Assembly: GCF_031450785.1 (NCBI RefSeq)
Contig: NZ_JARTWB010000002.1
Coordinates: 2,948,874 to 3,012,873, forward strand
Length of the DNA: 64,000 nt
Direction of reading: 5' to 3'
Origin: Caballeronia sp. LZ062
GTDB lineage: Bacteria; Pseudomonadota; Gammaproteobacteria; Burkholderiales; Burkholderiaceae
Shown: positions 49,222 to 58,754 of the stretch, in pieces
How the letters are laid out: each line of letters begins with the position of its first letter
Numbering within the stretch: the stretch's first letter is position 1
The notes under the pieces: model-generated
What the model saw: the letters and a program-made list of their open reading frames with translations, nothing else
Told to the model about the DNA's origin: nothing
Database searches by the model: none
Program-made: the position numbers and the translations under genes

Positions 49222-49284
49222 GGTTTGCCGTTGAACCGAACGGAGGCGGCCCGAGAGCCGCCAACAACGCGAAACAGCGGCACC

Positions 49285-50358
49285 ATGACCACACCGAACG
49301 ACATCATTCGTCCCGACATCCTCGCGATGACGAGCTATCCCGTGCCGGAATCGACGGGACTCATCAAGCTCGACGCTATGGAGAATCCGTACACGCTGCC
49401 CGACGCGCTCGCGCAGCGGCTCGGCGCGCACCTCGCAGGCGTCGCGCTAAACCGTTATCCTGCGCCGCGTCCGGCTCAACTCATCGCCAAGCTCAAGCGC
49501 ACGATGCACGTTCCGCCCGCATGCGACGTGCTGCTCGGCAACGGCTCCGACGAGTTGATCAGCATGATGTCGGTCGCGTGTTCGAAGCCGGGCGCGAAGG
49601 TCGTCGCGCCGGTGCCGGGCTTCGTAATGTATCAGCTGTCGGCGGCGTTCGCGCATCTGGATTTCATCGGCGTGCCGCTCAACGCGGACTTCACGCTTGA
49701 TGCCGACGCGCTCGTCGCCGCCATCGAAGAACACGCGCCCGCGCTCGTCTATCTTGCCTACCCGAACAATCCGACCGGCACGCTCTACGACGATGCCGAC
49801 ATCGAACGCGTGATCGCGGCGGCGACGAAAAGCCTCGTCGTGATCGACGAGGCGTATCAGCCCTTCGCCGAGAAAACGTGGATGCCGCGCGCCGCGGAGT
49901 TCGACAACGTCGTCGTGATGCGCACGGTGTCGAAGCTCGGTCTCGCGGGCATCCGCCTTGGTTACATTGCCGGCCCGCCCGCGTGGATCACTCAGTTCGA
50001 CAAGGTGCGCCCGCCGTACAACATCAACGTGCTGACGCAGGCCACCGCCGATTTCCTGCTCGATCATCTCGACGTGCTGGACGCGCAAGCCGCCGCGCTG
50101 CGCGAAGCACGCGCCGAACTCGCGCGGGAAGTCGCCGCGCTGCCGGGCGTGACCGTTTATCCGAGCGCGGGCAACTTCCTGCTCGTGCGCGTGCCAGACG
50201 CGGCGCTCGCGTTCGAAACCCTGCTGACATCGCGGGTTCTGGTGAAAAACGTGAGTAAAATGCATCCTTTGCTTACGAATTGCGTGCGGTTGACGGTCGG
50301 AGCGGCCGAAGAAAACGCGCAAATGCTCGCGGCGCTGAGAAGGCTCGCGCCCAACTGA
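49285..50358 (+). CDS. hisC: Histidinol-phosphate aminotransferase
   Basis: The PLP enzyme converting imidazole acetol phosphate to histidinol phosphate. The 357-residue class I/II aminotransferase has the NPTGT motif ([12 protein letters not shown]), the DEAYQPF segment and the PLP lysine in [17 protein letters not shown] chose the ATG at 49285 ([20 protein letters not shown]), which matches family N-termini; an ATG at 49225 would add an unrelated segment. Confidence 0.96.
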   Translation: MTTPNDIIRPDILAMTSYPVPESTGLIKLDAMENPYTLPDALAQRLGAHLAGVALNRYPAPRPAQLIAKLKRTMHVPPACDVLLGNGSDELISMMSVACSKPGAKVVAPVPGFVMYQLSAAFAHLDFIGVPLNADFTLDADALVAAIEEHAPALVYLAYPNNPTGTLYDDADIERVIAAATKSLVVIDEAYQPFAEKTWMPRAAEFDNVVVMRTVSKLGLAGIRLGYIAGPPAWITQFDKVRPPYNINVLTQATADFLLDHLDVLDAQAAALREARAELAREVAALPGVTVYPSAGNFLLVRVPDAALAFETLLTSRVLVKNVSKMHPLLTNCVRLTVGAAEENAQMLAALRRLAPN

Positions 50359-50390
50359 ATCTCTCCTCTCGAAAGTCTCAAGGAAACACC

Positions 50391-50978
50391 ATGCGCATTG
50401 CGGAAGTCGTTCGCAACACCAGCGAAACGCAGATCCGTGTAAAGCTCGATCTGGACGGCACCGGCAAGCAGAAGCTCGCCACCGGCGTGCCGTTCCTCGA
50501 TCACATGCTCGACCAGATCGCCCGTCACGGCCTGTTCGACCTCGAGATCGAAGCGCATGGCGACCTGCATATCGACGATCACCATACCGTCGAAGACACC
50601 GGCATCACGCTCGGGCAAGCGGTGGCGAAGGCCATCGGCGATCGCAAGGGCATTCGCCGCTACGGTCATTCTTATGTGCCGCTCGACGAGGCGCTGTCGC
50701 GCGTCGTGATCGATTTTTCCGGGCGGCCGGGGCTCGAATTCCATGTGCCGTTCACGCGGGCGCGCATCGGCACGTTCGACGTCGATCTCACCATCGAATT
50801 CTTCCGCGGCTTCGTGAATCATGCGGGCGTGACGCTGCATATCGACAACCTGCGCGGCATCAACGCGCACCATCAGGTCGAGACCGTGTTCAAGGCGTTC
50901 GGCCGTGCGCTGCGCATGGCCGTCGAACTCGACGAGCGCGCGGCGGGACAGATTCCGTCGACCAAAGGCAGTCTTTGA
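50391..50978 (+). CDS. hisB: Imidazoleglycerol-phosphate dehydratase
   Basis: Dehydrates imidazole glycerol phosphate using manganese ions. The 195-residue product is the monofunctional form without the N-terminal histidinol-phosphatase domain of E. coli HisB. The metal-binding repeats are clear: [31 protein letters not shown] and [27 protein letters not shown] precedes the ATG at 50391. A histidinol-phosphatase is not encoded in this window. Confidence 0.97.
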   Translation: MRIAEVVRNTSETQIRVKLDLDGTGKQKLATGVPFLDHMLDQIARHGLFDLEIEAHGDLHIDDHHTVEDTGITLGQAVAKAIGDRKGIRRYGHSYVPLDEALSRVVIDFSGRPGLEFHVPFTRARIGTFDVDLTIEFFRGFVNHAGVTLHIDNLRGINAHHQVETVFKAFGRALRMAVELDERAAGQIPSTKGSL

Positions 50979-51033
50979 TCAGCCGTTTGCCGATTCGGCG
51001 CGAAAGCGCGTTCAACTCGGCCGGCCATTCACG

Positions 51034-51654
51034 ATGGATCTCTTCAAGTCGTTCATATCTTTGCTCGCGCTCATCAACCCGATCGGCGCGATACCGTTTT
51101 TTCTGAGCCTCACTTCGCAGCAATCCGACGTGGAGAAGCGCAACACCATCCGCGTCGCGTGTATTTCGGTGTTCTGCGTGATCGCGGTGACGGCGCTGCT
51201 CGGTCAGCAGATCATCGCGTTCTTCGGTATTTCGGTCGGATCGTTCGAAGTGGGCGGCGGCATCATCATGCTGCTCATGGCGATCAGCATGTTGAACGCG
51301 CAAGTCGGCAACGCGCGCTCGACGCCCGAAGAGCGCATGGAAGCGGAAGAGCGCCACAGCATTGCAGTCGTGCCGCTCGCGATTCCGCTGCTAACCGGGC
51401 CGGGCTCGATCAGCACGGTGATCGTCTATGCTGCAAATGCGCAGCACTGGTATGACCGCTTCGGGCTCGTCGTGCTGGGCGCGATCATCGCGGCGCTGTG
51501 CTTCGGCGCGCTGAATCTGGCCGAGCCGATCGCGCGCTGGGTCGGGCGCACCGGAATCAATATCGGCACGCGTCTCATGGGATTGATGCTGTCCGCGCTG
51601 GCGGTGGAATTCATCGTCAACGGGTTGAAGGCCCTGATGCCTACCTTGAAATGA
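51034..51654 (+). CDS. MarC family (UPF0056) integral membrane protein
   Basis: A 206-residue membrane protein with six hydrophobic segments. It shows the MarC features [18 protein letters not shown] near the N-terminus and [20 protein letters not shown] in the middle. The molecular function of MarC proteins is unsettled; the old link to multiple antibiotic resistance is not supported by the family literature as I know it. It lies inside the his cluster, 55 bp after hisB, and its stop overlaps the hisH start (ATGA), so it is co-translated with the histidine genes. Confidence 0.93.
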   Translation: MDLFKSFISLLALINPIGAIPFFLSLTSQQSDVEKRNTIRVACISVFCVIAVTALLGQQIIAFFGISVGSFEVGGGIIMLLMAISMLNAQVGNARSTPEERMEAEERHSIAVVPLAIPLLTGPGSISTVIVYAANAQHWYDRFGLVVLGAIIAALCFGALNLAEPIARWVGRTGINIGTRLMGLMLSALAVEFIVNGLKALMPTLK

Positions 51655-52292
51655 AAACTTCGATTGCGATTGTTGATTACGGAATGGGCAACCTGCGCTC
51701 GGTGTATCAGGCGCTGAAGAAGGCCGCGCCCGACGCGGACGTGGCGATCGTCGATCAGCCCCAAGCCATTCACGCGGCCGACCGTATCGTGCTGCCGGGG
51801 CAGGGCGCGATGCGCGACTGCATGGCGCATCTCGGGCGGTCGGGCCTGCAGGAAGCCGTGATGCAGGCGTCGCGCGAAAAGCCGATGCTCGGCGTGTGCG
51901 TCGGCGAGCAGATGCTCTTCGACTGGAGCGAAGAAGGCGACACGCGCGGCCTCGGCCTGTTCCCCGGCAAAGTGTTGCGTTTCCAGCTCGAAGGCCGCGT
52001 GCAGGACGACGGTTCGCGCTTCAAGGTGCCGCAGATGGGCTGGAACCGCGTGCGCCAGACGCAGGCGCATCCGGTCTGGGACGGCATTGCGGACGGCGCG
52101 TTCTTCTACTTCGTGCACAGCTATCACGTTGTGCCGCAGAACCCGGCGCACACATCGGGCGAAACGGTGTACGGCGACCCGTTCACGTCGGCGGTCGCGC
52201 GCGACAACATCTTCGCGACGCAGTTTCACCCGGAAAAGAGCGCCGACGCCGGTTTGCGCCTGTACCGCAACTTCGTTCACTGGAATCCGTGA
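51651..52292 (+). CDS. hisH: Imidazole glycerol phosphate synthase glutaminase subunit HisH
   Basis: Releases ammonia from glutamine for HisF. The 213-residue class I glutamine amidotransferase has its nucleophile at C83 in [10 protein letters not shown] and the His-Glu pair in TQFHPEKS. The N-terminus [14 protein letters not shown] and the oxyanion PGQGAM segment are typical. The ATG at 51651 overlaps the marC-family stop. Confidence 0.97.
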   Translation: MKTSIAIVDYGMGNLRSVYQALKKAAPDADVAIVDQPQAIHAADRIVLPGQGAMRDCMAHLGRSGLQEAVMQASREKPMLGVCVGEQMLFDWSEEGDTRGLGLFPGKVLRFQLEGRVQDDGSRFKVPQMGWNRVRQTQAHPVWDGIADGAFFYFVHSYHVVPQNPAHTSGETVYGDPFTSAVARDNIFATQFHPEKSADAGLRLYRNFVHWNP

Positions 52293-52333
52293 GCGGCGCC
52301 GCACGTCCGCCCGCCGGCCACGCCCGCGTGCGA

Positions 52334-52361
52334 TTGAGTGCGGCAAGACTTGTACTACACT
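52334..52361 (+). promoter_or_regulatory. Candidate internal promoter before hisA
   Basis: TTGAGT (52334-52339) and TACACT (52356-52361) are spaced by 16 bp and lie about 58 bp upstream of hisA in a 127 bp gap, the largest inside the his cluster. They could give separate expression of hisAFIE. Confidence 0.4.
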
Positions 52362-52419
52362 AGCGAGACGGCCCGCGCGGCCGTTTCAATCACTTTCACC
52401 CAGAAGATACGCGATACCT

Positions 52420-53172
52420 ATGCTGCTCATTCCGGCCATCGATCTCAAAGACGGTCAGTGCGTGCGCCTCAAGCAAGGCGATATGGACCAGGCGACCATT
52501 TTTTCAGAAGATCCGGCGGCGATGGCCCGGCATTGGGTCGACAAGGGCGCGCGCAGACTGCACCTCGTCGATCTGAACGGCGCGTTCGCGGGCAAGCCGA
52601 AGAATGGCGACGCCATTCGGGCGATCATCGAAGAAGTGGGCAGCGAGATTCCGGTGCAGCTTGGCGGCGGCATCCGCGACCTGAACACCATCGAACGCTA
52701 TCTGGACGACGGCCTTTCGTACGTGATCATCGGCACGGCGGCGGTGAAGAATCCCGGTTTCCTGCAGGACGCGTGCAGCGCGTTCGGCGGGCACATCATC
52801 GTCGGGCTGGACGCGAAAGACGGCAAAGTGGCCACCGACGGCTGGAGCAAGCTGACCGGCCACGAAGTCGTGGACCTCGGCCGCAAGTTCGAGGACTACG
52901 GCTGCGAGTCGATCATCTACACGGACATCGGCCGCGACGGCATGCTTCAGGGCATCAACATCGACGCGACCGTGCGGCTCGCGCAAGCGGTCAAGATTCC
53001 GGTGATCGCAAGCGGCGGGTTGTCGAGCATCGCGGACATCGAATCGCTCTGCGAAGTCGAGGACGAAGGCATCGAAGGCGTGATCTGCGGACGCGCGATC
53101 TATTCGGGCGACCTCGACTTCAAGGCGGCGCAAACGCGCGCCGACGCGCTGCGCGAAGCAGACGACGCCTGA
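52420..53172 (+). CDS. hisA: Phosphoribosylformimino-5-aminoimidazole carboxamide ribotide isomerase
   Basis: Catalyses the Amadori rearrangement of ProFAR to PRFAR. The 250-residue TIM barrel opens [20 protein letters not shown] with the catalytic Asp. It has the phosphate-binding [17 protein letters not shown] and [12 protein letters not shown], and [14 protein letters not shown] with the second catalytic Asp. The start at 52420 is the only ATG giving this N-terminus; the long open frame upstream across the hisH end is fortuitous. Confidence 0.98.
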   Translation: MLLIPAIDLKDGQCVRLKQGDMDQATIFSEDPAAMARHWVDKGARRLHLVDLNGAFAGKPKNGDAIRAIIEEVGSEIPVQLGGGIRDLNTIERYLDDGLSYVIIGTAAVKNPGFLQDACSAFGGHIIVGLDAKDGKVATDGWSKLTGHEVVDLGRKFEDYGCESIIYTDIGRDGMLQGINIDATVRLAQAVKIPVIASGGLSSIADIESLCEVEDEGIEGVICGRAIYSGDLDFKAAQTRADALREADDA

Positions 53173-53264
53173 GCCGCATTTCCGCCCTCTTGCGCGAGCA
53201 CACTGAAGCGCGCCGGGCGGCGTTGGCCGCCCTCATCACGTACCGAACCGGCAGTAGCTAGAAC

Positions 53265-54038
53265 ATGGCTCTCGCAAAACGCATCATCCCCTGTCTCGAC
53301 GTGACCGCTGGGCGCGTCGTGAAGGGCGTCAACTTCGTCGAACTGCGCGACGCGGGCGATCCCGTCGAAATCGCGCGACGCTACGACGACCAGGGCGCCG
53401 ACGAACTCACGTTCCTCGACATCACCGCGACCTCCGACCAGCGCGATCTCATTCTGCCGATCATCGAAGCGGTGGCCTCGCAGGTCTTCATTCCGCTCAC
53501 CGTCGGCGGCGGCGTGCGCGCGGTCGAGGACGTCCGGCGTTTGCTGAACGCGGGCGCGGACAAGATCAGCATGAATTCGTCGGCGGTCGCGAATCCGCAG
53601 CTCGTGCGCGATGCGTCGGACAAGCACGGCTCGCAGTGCATCGTCGTCGCCATCGACGCGAAACGCGTGTCGGGCGAAGGCGAGCCGCCGCGCTGGGAAG
53701 TGTTCACGCACGGCGGCCGCAAGGCGACCGGCATCGACGCGGTCGAATGGGCGCGCAAGATGGCCGAGCTCGGCGCGGGCGAAATCCTGCTGACCAGCAT
53801 GGATCGCGACGGCACGAAAGCCGGCTTCGATCTGGCGCTGACGCGCGCCGTGTCAGATGCGGTGCCCGTGCCGGTGATCGCATCGGGCGGCGTCGGGTCG
53901 CTGAAGCATCTGGCGGACGGCATCGTCGAAGGGCACGCCGACGCGGTGCTCGCCGCGAGCATCTTCCACTACGGCGAGCACACGGTCGGCGAAGCGAAGC
54001 GTTTTATGGCCAGTCAAGGCATCTCGGTTAGGATCTGA
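53265..54038 (+). CDS. hisF: Imidazole glycerol phosphate synthase cyclase subunit HisF
   Basis: Uses ammonia from HisH to convert PRFAR to imidazole glycerol phosphate and AICAR. The 257-residue TIM barrel opens [22 protein letters not shown] with the catalytic Asp. It contains [33 protein letters not shown] and [14 protein letters not shown], all diagnostic. It follows hisA by 92 bp. Confidence 0.98.
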   Translation: MALAKRIIPCLDVTAGRVVKGVNFVELRDAGDPVEIARRYDDQGADELTFLDITATSDQRDLILPIIEAVASQVFIPLTVGGGVRAVEDVRRLLNAGADKISMNSSAVANPQLVRDASDKHGSQCIVVAIDAKRVSGEGEPPRWEVFTHGGRKATGIDAVEWARKMAELGAGEILLTSMDRDGTKAGFDLALTRAVSDAVPVPVIASGGVGSLKHLADGIVEGHADAVLAASIFHYGEHTVGEAKRFMASQGISVRI

Positions 54039-54041
54039 AGC

Positions 54042-54446
54042 GTGAGCGACTCGACGAATTGGCTCGACAAGGTGAAGTGGGACGCCAACGGCCTTGTGCC
54101 GGTCATCGCGCAGGAAGCATCGACTAACGACGTGCTGATGTTCGCGTGGATGAACCGCGAAGCGCTGGCGAAAACCATCGAGCTGAAGCGCGCCGTGTAC
54201 TTTTCGCGCTCGCGACAGCGTCTGTGGTTCAAGGGCGAGGAATCGGGGCACGTACAGCACGTGCACGAAGTGCGGCTCGATTGCGATGAGGACGTCGTTC
54301 TGCTCAAGGTCGAGCAGGTGTCGGGCATCGCGTGCCACACGGGCCGCCATTCCTGCTTCTTCCAGAAATTCGAACGAACGGCCGAAGGCGGCGAGTGGAT
54401 CGCCGTCGAGCCGGTCCTGAAAGACCCAGAAAGCATTTACAAATGA
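54042..54446 (+). CDS. hisI: Phosphoribosyl-AMP cyclohydrolase
   Basis: Opens the adenine ring of phosphoribosyl-AMP. The 134-residue product has the zinc and magnesium binding features [16 protein letters not shown] and [11 protein letters not shown], and the substrate motif [15 protein letters not shown]. It starts at GTG 54042, 3 bp after hisF. This is the monofunctional HisI; hisE is separate and overlaps its stop (ATGA). Confidence 0.97.
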   Translation: MSDSTNWLDKVKWDANGLVPVIAQEASTNDVLMFAWMNREALAKTIELKRAVYFSRSRQRLWFKGEESGHVQHVHEVRLDCDEDVVLLKVEQVSGIACHTGRHSCFFQKFERTAEGGEWIAVEPVLKDPESIYK

Positions 54447-54811
54447 CGCAAGACACCACGCTCGACACGCTGCTTCGCCTTGCCGCCGTCATCGACAGCC
54501 GTAAGGGCGGCGATCCGGAACAATCCTACGTTTCGCGACTCTTTCATAAAGGTGACGACGCGGTCCTGAAGAAGATCGGCGAGGAAGCGACGGAAGTCGT
54601 GCTCGCCGCCAAGGACGCGCGCCACGGCGGCGCGCCCAAGGCGCTCGTCGGCGAGGTCGCCGATTTGTGGTTTCATTGTCTCGTGATGCTGTCGCACTTC
54701 GACTTGAGTCCCGCTGACGTGGTCGCCGAACTGGAGCGGCGCGAAGGCTTGTCGGGCATCGAGGAGAAGGCGCTGCGCAAGTCGCGCGAGCGCGAACAAA
54801 ACGGCGGCTAA
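54443..54811 (+). CDS. hisE: Phosphoribosyl-ATP pyrophosphatase
   Basis: Hydrolyses phosphoribosyl-ATP to phosphoribosyl-AMP. The 122-residue all-alpha MazG-like product has the metal-binding pattern [16 protein letters not shown] and [13 protein letters not shown]. The ATG at 54443 overlaps the hisI stop. It closes the histidine cluster hisGDCB-marC-HAFIE. Confidence 0.96.
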   Translation: MTQDTTLDTLLRLAAVIDSRKGGDPEQSYVSRLFHKGDDAVLKKIGEEATEVVLAAKDARHGGAPKALVGEVADLWFHCLVMLSHFDLSPADVVAELERREGLSGIEEKALRKSREREQNGG

Positions 54812-54853
54812 CGAGCGTTCGCCCACTTTCTCGCGCAAGCGGAGGAGGCAAGC

Positions 54854-55246
54854 ATGGCCGGGCTCGATGGACCGTACCCGCCGCCTGTGTATCAGACGCC
54901 GGCGGAAGACGAGCGGCTGCGCAGCCTGCGCACGCTCACGCACATTCTTTACGCGCTCTACGCGCTGTATTGGCTGACGGGCGGGCTGACCGTGCTCGTT
55001 GCGATCATCATCAATTATCTGAAGCGCGGCGACACGGTGGGCACGCCGTATCAGGCGCATTTCTCCTGGCAGATTCGCACGTTCTGGTGGGCGGTGCTCG
55101 GTCACGTGATCGGCGTCGCGCTGCTGTTCGTGGGCGTGGGCTTTCTCATTCTGTCCGCAGTCGGCATCTGGACGCTTTATCGCGTCATCAAGGGCTGGCT
55201 GTTTCTCTACGAAAACAAACCGCTGGACCCGCAGACGTGGTTCTAG
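54854..55246 (+). CDS. Small integral membrane protein, DUF4870-like
   Basis: A 130-residue protein with a hydrophilic, Pro-rich N-terminus and three hydrophobic segments: about 28-55 (ILYALYALYWLTGGLTVLVAIIINYL), 73-100 and 93-118 within FWWAVLGHVIGVALLFVGVGFLILSAVGIWTLYRVIKGW. It lies between hisE and the HIT hydrolase gene with a good ribosome site (GGAGGAGG about 5 nt before the ATG). The topology and the YRVIKGWLFLYENKP ending resemble DUF4870-type proteins. I do not recognise a function. Confidence 0.75.
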   Translation: MAGLDGPYPPPVYQTPAEDERLRSLRTLTHILYALYALYWLTGGLTVLVAIIINYLKRGDTVGTPYQAHFSWQIRTFWWAVLGHVIGVALLFVGVGFLILSAVGIWTLYRVIKGWLFLYENKPLDPQTWF

Positions 55247-55278
55247 CGGCGATGCCTGGCAACGGAGTACGCACATTC

Positions 55279-55641
55279 ATGAGCCAAGACAACTGCATCT
55301 TCTGCAAGATTGCCTCCGGGCAGATTCCGAGCACGAAAGTCTACGAGGACGACGAATTCGTCGCGTTCAACGACATCAACCCGGCCGCGCCGGTTCATGT
55401 GCTCGTGATTCCGCGCCGGCACATCGAGACGCTTTCGGACTGTTCCGAAAGCGATGCGCCGCTGCTTGGTAGAATGGTTAGTCTTGTTGGCCGTATCGCG
55501 AAGGATCTGGGTGTTTCGTACACGGGCGGGGATACCGGTTTCCGAACGGTCATTAATACCGGGCCAGGCGGCGGGCAGGAGGTGTATCACATTCATGCGC
55601 ATCTTCTGGCTGGGGCGCGGCCGTGGCGGCGAATGGGCTGA
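55279..55641 (+). CDS. hinT: HIT domain nucleotide hydrolase (HinT-like)
   Basis: A histidine triad hydrolase acting on nucleoside phosphoramidates. The 120-residue product has N-terminal CIFCKIASGQIPSTKVYEDDEF and the active-site triad HIHAHLLAG (His-x-His-x-His). The ATG at 55279 fits family length; an ATG nine codons earlier is possible. It directly precedes tatABC. Confidence 0.94.
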   Translation: MSQDNCIFCKIASGQIPSTKVYEDDEFVAFNDINPAAPVHVLVIPRRHIETLSDCSESDAPLLGRMVSLVGRIAKDLGVSYTGGDTGFRTVINTGPGGGQEVYHIHAHLLAGARPWRRMG

Positions 55642-55792
55642 CGCTGGTTTCATCGGCGTTTTGCTTTTCAATGCCATATTGGGCGCGCAAAATCGATACT
55701 GATCGCCGAGGCGGCATTGCTTCGGCTCGAGTCGCAGGTCAGCCTTCCGTCGCGGAACGGCTTTGCGGCGGAAATAGGGAGAGTTTTCATTC

Positions 55793-56026
55793 ATGGGTTC
55801 GTTAAGCATTTGGCATTGGTTGATCGTTCTGCTGATCGTGGCGCTCGTCTTCGGCACGAAGAAATTGCGCAATATCGGCGGCGATCTGGGCGGCGCGGTT
55901 CGCGGCTTCAAGGAAGGTATGCGCGAGGAAGAGAACCCCGCGTCGACCGATAAGCGCGATCAACTGCCGCGCGACACGGTGGACGTGGAAGCGAAGGACA
56001 AGACGCGTTCGGGCGACTACCGCTAA
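55793..56026 (+). CDS. tatA: Twin-arginine translocase subunit TatA
   Basis: Forms the protein-conducting assembly of the Tat pathway that exports folded proteins. The 77-residue product has a short membrane helix ([20 protein letters not shown]) ending in the FGTKKL hinge, then the amphipathic helix [15 protein letters not shown] and an acidic tail. It is the first gene of tatABC; likely substrates in this window are PetA and MsrP. Confidence 0.97.
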   Translation: MGSLSIWHWLIVLLIVALVFGTKKLRNIGGDLGGAVRGFKEGMREEENPASTDKRDQLPRDTVDVEAKDKTRSGDYR

Positions 56027-56062
56027 ACGAACGGGCGAACGTAACCCTCCACAGCTCCTTCA

Positions 56063-56596
56063 ATGCTCGATCTCGGTCTGACAAAAATGGCGCTCATCGG
56101 CGTCGTCGCCCTGGTGGTGCTCGGGCCGGAGCGTTTGCCCGGCGTCGCGCGCACGGCGGGCGCGCTCTTCGGACGCGCTCAGCGTTACATCAACGACGTG
56201 AAGTCGGAGGTGGCGCGCGAGATGGAACTCGACGAACTGAAAAAGATGCGCACGCAGTTCGAGACGGCGGCGTCGAATGTCGAATCGACGATTCACGACA
56301 ATTTGCGGCGCCACGAGTCCGAGCTGAACGATGCGTGGAGGGAAGGCACATCGGTCGAGCCGAGCATCGCGGGAGTCGCTCCGGCGTCGTCTGCGGATGA
56401 AAGCGGCGCTTCCGACAAGCCTTGGGTGAACTCGACATTCGCGCCGGCGAAGCGCAAGAACTGGCGCGTCAAGCAGACGGCGGTTCCAAGCTGGTACAAG
56501 CGCACCACCGCGCGCCGCACGCGCGTGCAGTCGGGCGCGGCCCGCGTCGCGCGTCATACGCCTGCAAGCTTGCGCCGTCCGACGAAATTTTTCTGA
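56063..56596 (+). CDS. tatB: Twin-arginine translocase subunit TatB
   Basis: Acts with TatC as the receptor for twin-arginine signals. The 177-residue product has a membrane helix from MLDLGLTKMALIGVVALVVLG, the conserved GPERLPGVARTAG hinge and an amphipathic helix. The last about 47 residues are strongly basic and aromatic (from KRKNWRVKQTAVPSWYKR to RRPTKFF), whereas E. coli TatB has a neutral tail. It lies 36 bp after tatA. Confidence 0.95.
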   Translation: MLDLGLTKMALIGVVALVVLGPERLPGVARTAGALFGRAQRYINDVKSEVAREMELDELKKMRTQFETAASNVESTIHDNLRRHESELNDAWREGTSVEPSIAGVAPASSADESGASDKPWVNSTFAPAKRKNWRVKQTAVPSWYKRTTARRTRVQSGAARVARHTPASLRRPTKFF

Positions 56597-56640
56597 CGCG
56601 GCCGCATTTCTTCCATCGATGATCCAAACCGAGGGCCGGC

Positions 56641-57417
56641 GTGAGCGACCCGCAACACAATAAAGACGAGGCCGTCGAAGAGACGTTTATCTCCCATCTG
56701 GTGGAACTGCGCGATCGAATCATTCGCGCGGGGGCTTCGGTCATCGTCGTTTTTGTCGCGCTGGTGTATTGGGCGCCCGACATCTTCAAACTGCTGGCGC
56801 GTCCGCTGATGCAGAACCTGCCGCGCGACGGCAAGATGATCGTCACCGATGTCACCGGCTCGTTCTTCGTGCCGATGAAGGTCACGATGCTCGTGGCCTT
56901 CGTCATCGCGCTGCCTATGGTGCTGTATCAGATCTGGGCGTTCGTCGCGCCGGGGCTCTATCAGCATGAGAAAAAGCTGGTCGCGCCGCTGGTGTCCAGC
57001 AGCTACGCGCTCTTTCTCTGCGGCATGGCCTTCGCGTATTTTGTCGTGTTCCCGACCATTTTCCGCGTGATGGCGCATTACAACGCCCCGCTCGGCGCGG
57101 AGATGACGACGGATATCGACAATTATCTGAGCTTCGTGCTCACCATGTTCCTTGCGTTCGGCGTGACATTCGAGGTGCCCATCGTTGTGGTGCTGCTCGC
57201 GCGCATGGGCGTGGTGTCGATTCAGAAGCTCAAGCAGATCCGGCCGTATGTGATCGTCGGCGCGTTCATCATTTCGGCGGTGGTCACGCCGCCGGACGTC
57301 TTTTCGCAGCTTATTCTCGCCATTCCGCTCATCATCTTGTACGAGGCGGGAATCGTGGCGGCGCGGCTGGTGGTCGGAAAGGACGCAATCAAGAGCGGAG
57401 AAGTCGTCGCGAAGTAG
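56641..57417 (+). CDS. tatC: Twin-arginine translocase subunit TatC
   Basis: The polytopic Tat receptor that recognises the RR motif. The 258-residue product has six membrane helices, the N-terminal ETFISHLVELRDRIIRA with the conserved ELR, and the periplasmic/cytoplasmic landmarks SFFVPMKV, YQIWAFVAPGLYQHEK and ISAVVTPPDVFSQL. It starts at GTG 56641. It is the last gene of tatABC, before a bidirectional terminator. Confidence 0.97.
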   Translation: MSDPQHNKDEAVEETFISHLVELRDRIIRAGASVIVVFVALVYWAPDIFKLLARPLMQNLPRDGKMIVTDVTGSFFVPMKVTMLVAFVIALPMVLYQIWAFVAPGLYQHEKKLVAPLVSSSYALFLCGMAFAYFVVFPTIFRVMAHYNAPLGAEMTTDIDNYLSFVLTMFLAFGVTFEVPIVVVLLARMGVVSIQKLKQIRPYVIVGAFIISAVVTPPDVFSQLILAIPLIILYEAGIVAARLVVGKDAIKSGEVVAK

Positions 57418-57469
57418 CTGCGGCTGATTGTCGCGGCGCCGGTTAGAGCGAGTGCGCGGGTCGAGAAGC

Positions 57470-57498
57470 AAAAAAGGCAGCCAAAGCTGCCTTTTTTT
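57470..57498. terminator. Bidirectional intrinsic terminator between tatC and the protease gene
   Basis: AAAAAAGGCAGC (57470-57481) pairs with GCTGCCTTTTTT (57486-57497), with loop CAAA. The A-run and T-run on both sides suit two convergent genes. Confidence 0.9.
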
Positions 57499-57516
57499 TA
57501 TTTGCACCGCCGCGGA

Positions 57517-58734
57517 TCATTCGTCGCCTTGATCGCCCTGATCTTCGTCCGGCATCTGCGGCGCCTTCGGCTGCGCGGGGCGTTTGCCGATCATCACGTT
57601 CACGTCCAGTTCCTTGTTCTTGCGCATCAGGTGTACTTTCACGGACGTGCCCGGCTTGATCTGAGCAACCACGTTCAAGAGGCGCGTGGTGTCGGTAATC
57701 GTGTCCTCGTTGATGCTCACGAGAATGTCGCCCGGCTTGATGCCTGCCTTGTCCGCTGGGCCGCCTTGCAGCACGCCCGCGACAATTGCGCCGGATTTCT
57801 GATCCAGCCCGAACGATTCGGCAATCTCCGGCGTCACGTCCTGCGGTTCGACGCCGATCCAGCCGCGCGTCACCGTGCCCGTGGTGATGATGCTTTCCAG
57901 CACGCTCCGCGCTGTCGACACCGGAATGGCGAAACCGATGCCGAGCGAGCCGCCGCTGCGCGAATAAATCGCCGTGTTGATGCCGAGCAGATTACCGTTC
58001 ACGTCGACGAGCGCACCGCCCGAATTGCCGGGATTGATCGCCGCGTCGGTCTGAATGAAGTTCTCGAACGTGTTGATGCCCAAGTGATTGCGCCCGAGCG
58101 CACTCACGATGCCCATGGTCACCGTCTGGCCGACGCCGAACGGGTTGCCGATTGCCAGCACGACATCGCCGACGTGCGTCTGGTCCATTCGCCCGAGCGT
58201 GATGCTCGGCAAGTTCGTCATGCCGATCTTCAGCACCGCGAGATCCGTTTCGGGGTCGACGCCGATGACTTTTGCGCTCGACGTGCGGCCGTCCGCGAGC
58301 GCGACTTCGATCTGATCCGCGCCGTCCACGACGTGCTGGTTCGTTAGAATGTAACCTTCCGAGCTGACGATGACCCCTGACCCGAGATTCGACGCGGGCG
58401 GCTCGTCGTTCTTGCGTCTGTTCTTGTCGCCGAAGAAGTAGCGGAAAAGCGGGTCTTTGGCGCGCGGGTCCGCCGGCAGATTGCCGTCCTTGCTGGAGAA
58501 CACGTTCACCACCGCGGGCATCGCCTTTTGCGCGCCGTCCGCATACGACGACTGGAGCGGGCGCGAGCCGATGCTCGGCGCCACTTCCTGTAACGCGACG
58601 ATCGGCTCGGCGAGTTGCTTGCCGAATTGGCCCTGACGTTGAAGCCACTGCGGTTTCAGGGTCGCGATGATGAACATCAGAGCCAAAAGCACGGTGACCG
58701 CTTGGGCAAAAAACAGCCAGAAGCGTCTAAGCAT
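57517..58734 (-). CDS. Membrane-anchored periplasmic serine protease, DegS-like (Do family)
   Basis: A trypsin-like HtrA-family protease. The 405-residue product starts with one membrane anchor (residues 5-25) without a cleavage site, then the protease domain with triad H134 (TNQHVVDGA), D164 (ETDLAVLK) and S238 (NPGNSGG). One C-terminal PDZ domain covers about residues 285-390. Anchor plus a single PDZ is the DegS architecture, which suggests envelope-stress signalling rather than general degradation as in DegP. The acidic C-terminus reads [12 protein letters not shown]. It lies only 20 bp from the divergent Nif3-like gene and is convergent with tatC. Confidence 0.93.
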   Translation of the reverse strand: MLRRFWLFFAQAVTVLLALMFIIATLKPQWLQRQGQFGKQLAEPIVALQEVAPSIGSRPLQSSYADGAQKAMPAVVNVFSSKDGNLPADPRAKDPLFRYFFGDKNRRKNDEPPASNLGSGVIVSSEGYILTNQHVVDGADQIEVALADGRTSSAKVIGVDPETDLAVLKIGMTNLPSITLGRMDQTHVGDVVLAIGNPFGVGQTVTMGIVSALGRNHLGINTFENFIQTDAAINPGNSGGALVDVNGNLLGINTAIYSRSGGSLGIGFAIPVSTARSVLESIITTGTVTRGWIGVEPQDVTPEIAESFGLDQKSGAIVAGVLQGGPADKAGIKPGDILVSINEDTITDTTRLLNVVAQIKPGTSVKVHLMRKNKELDVNVMIGKRPAQPKAPQMPDEDQGDQGDE

Positions 58735-58754
58735 TTGAAGGGATAGAGGATTTC

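Noticed and set aside
52087..52419. In-frame upstream extension of hisA across the end of hisH
   Set aside because: The HisA fold starts exactly at the ATG at 52420, and the extension is Arg/Thr-rich with no family match.
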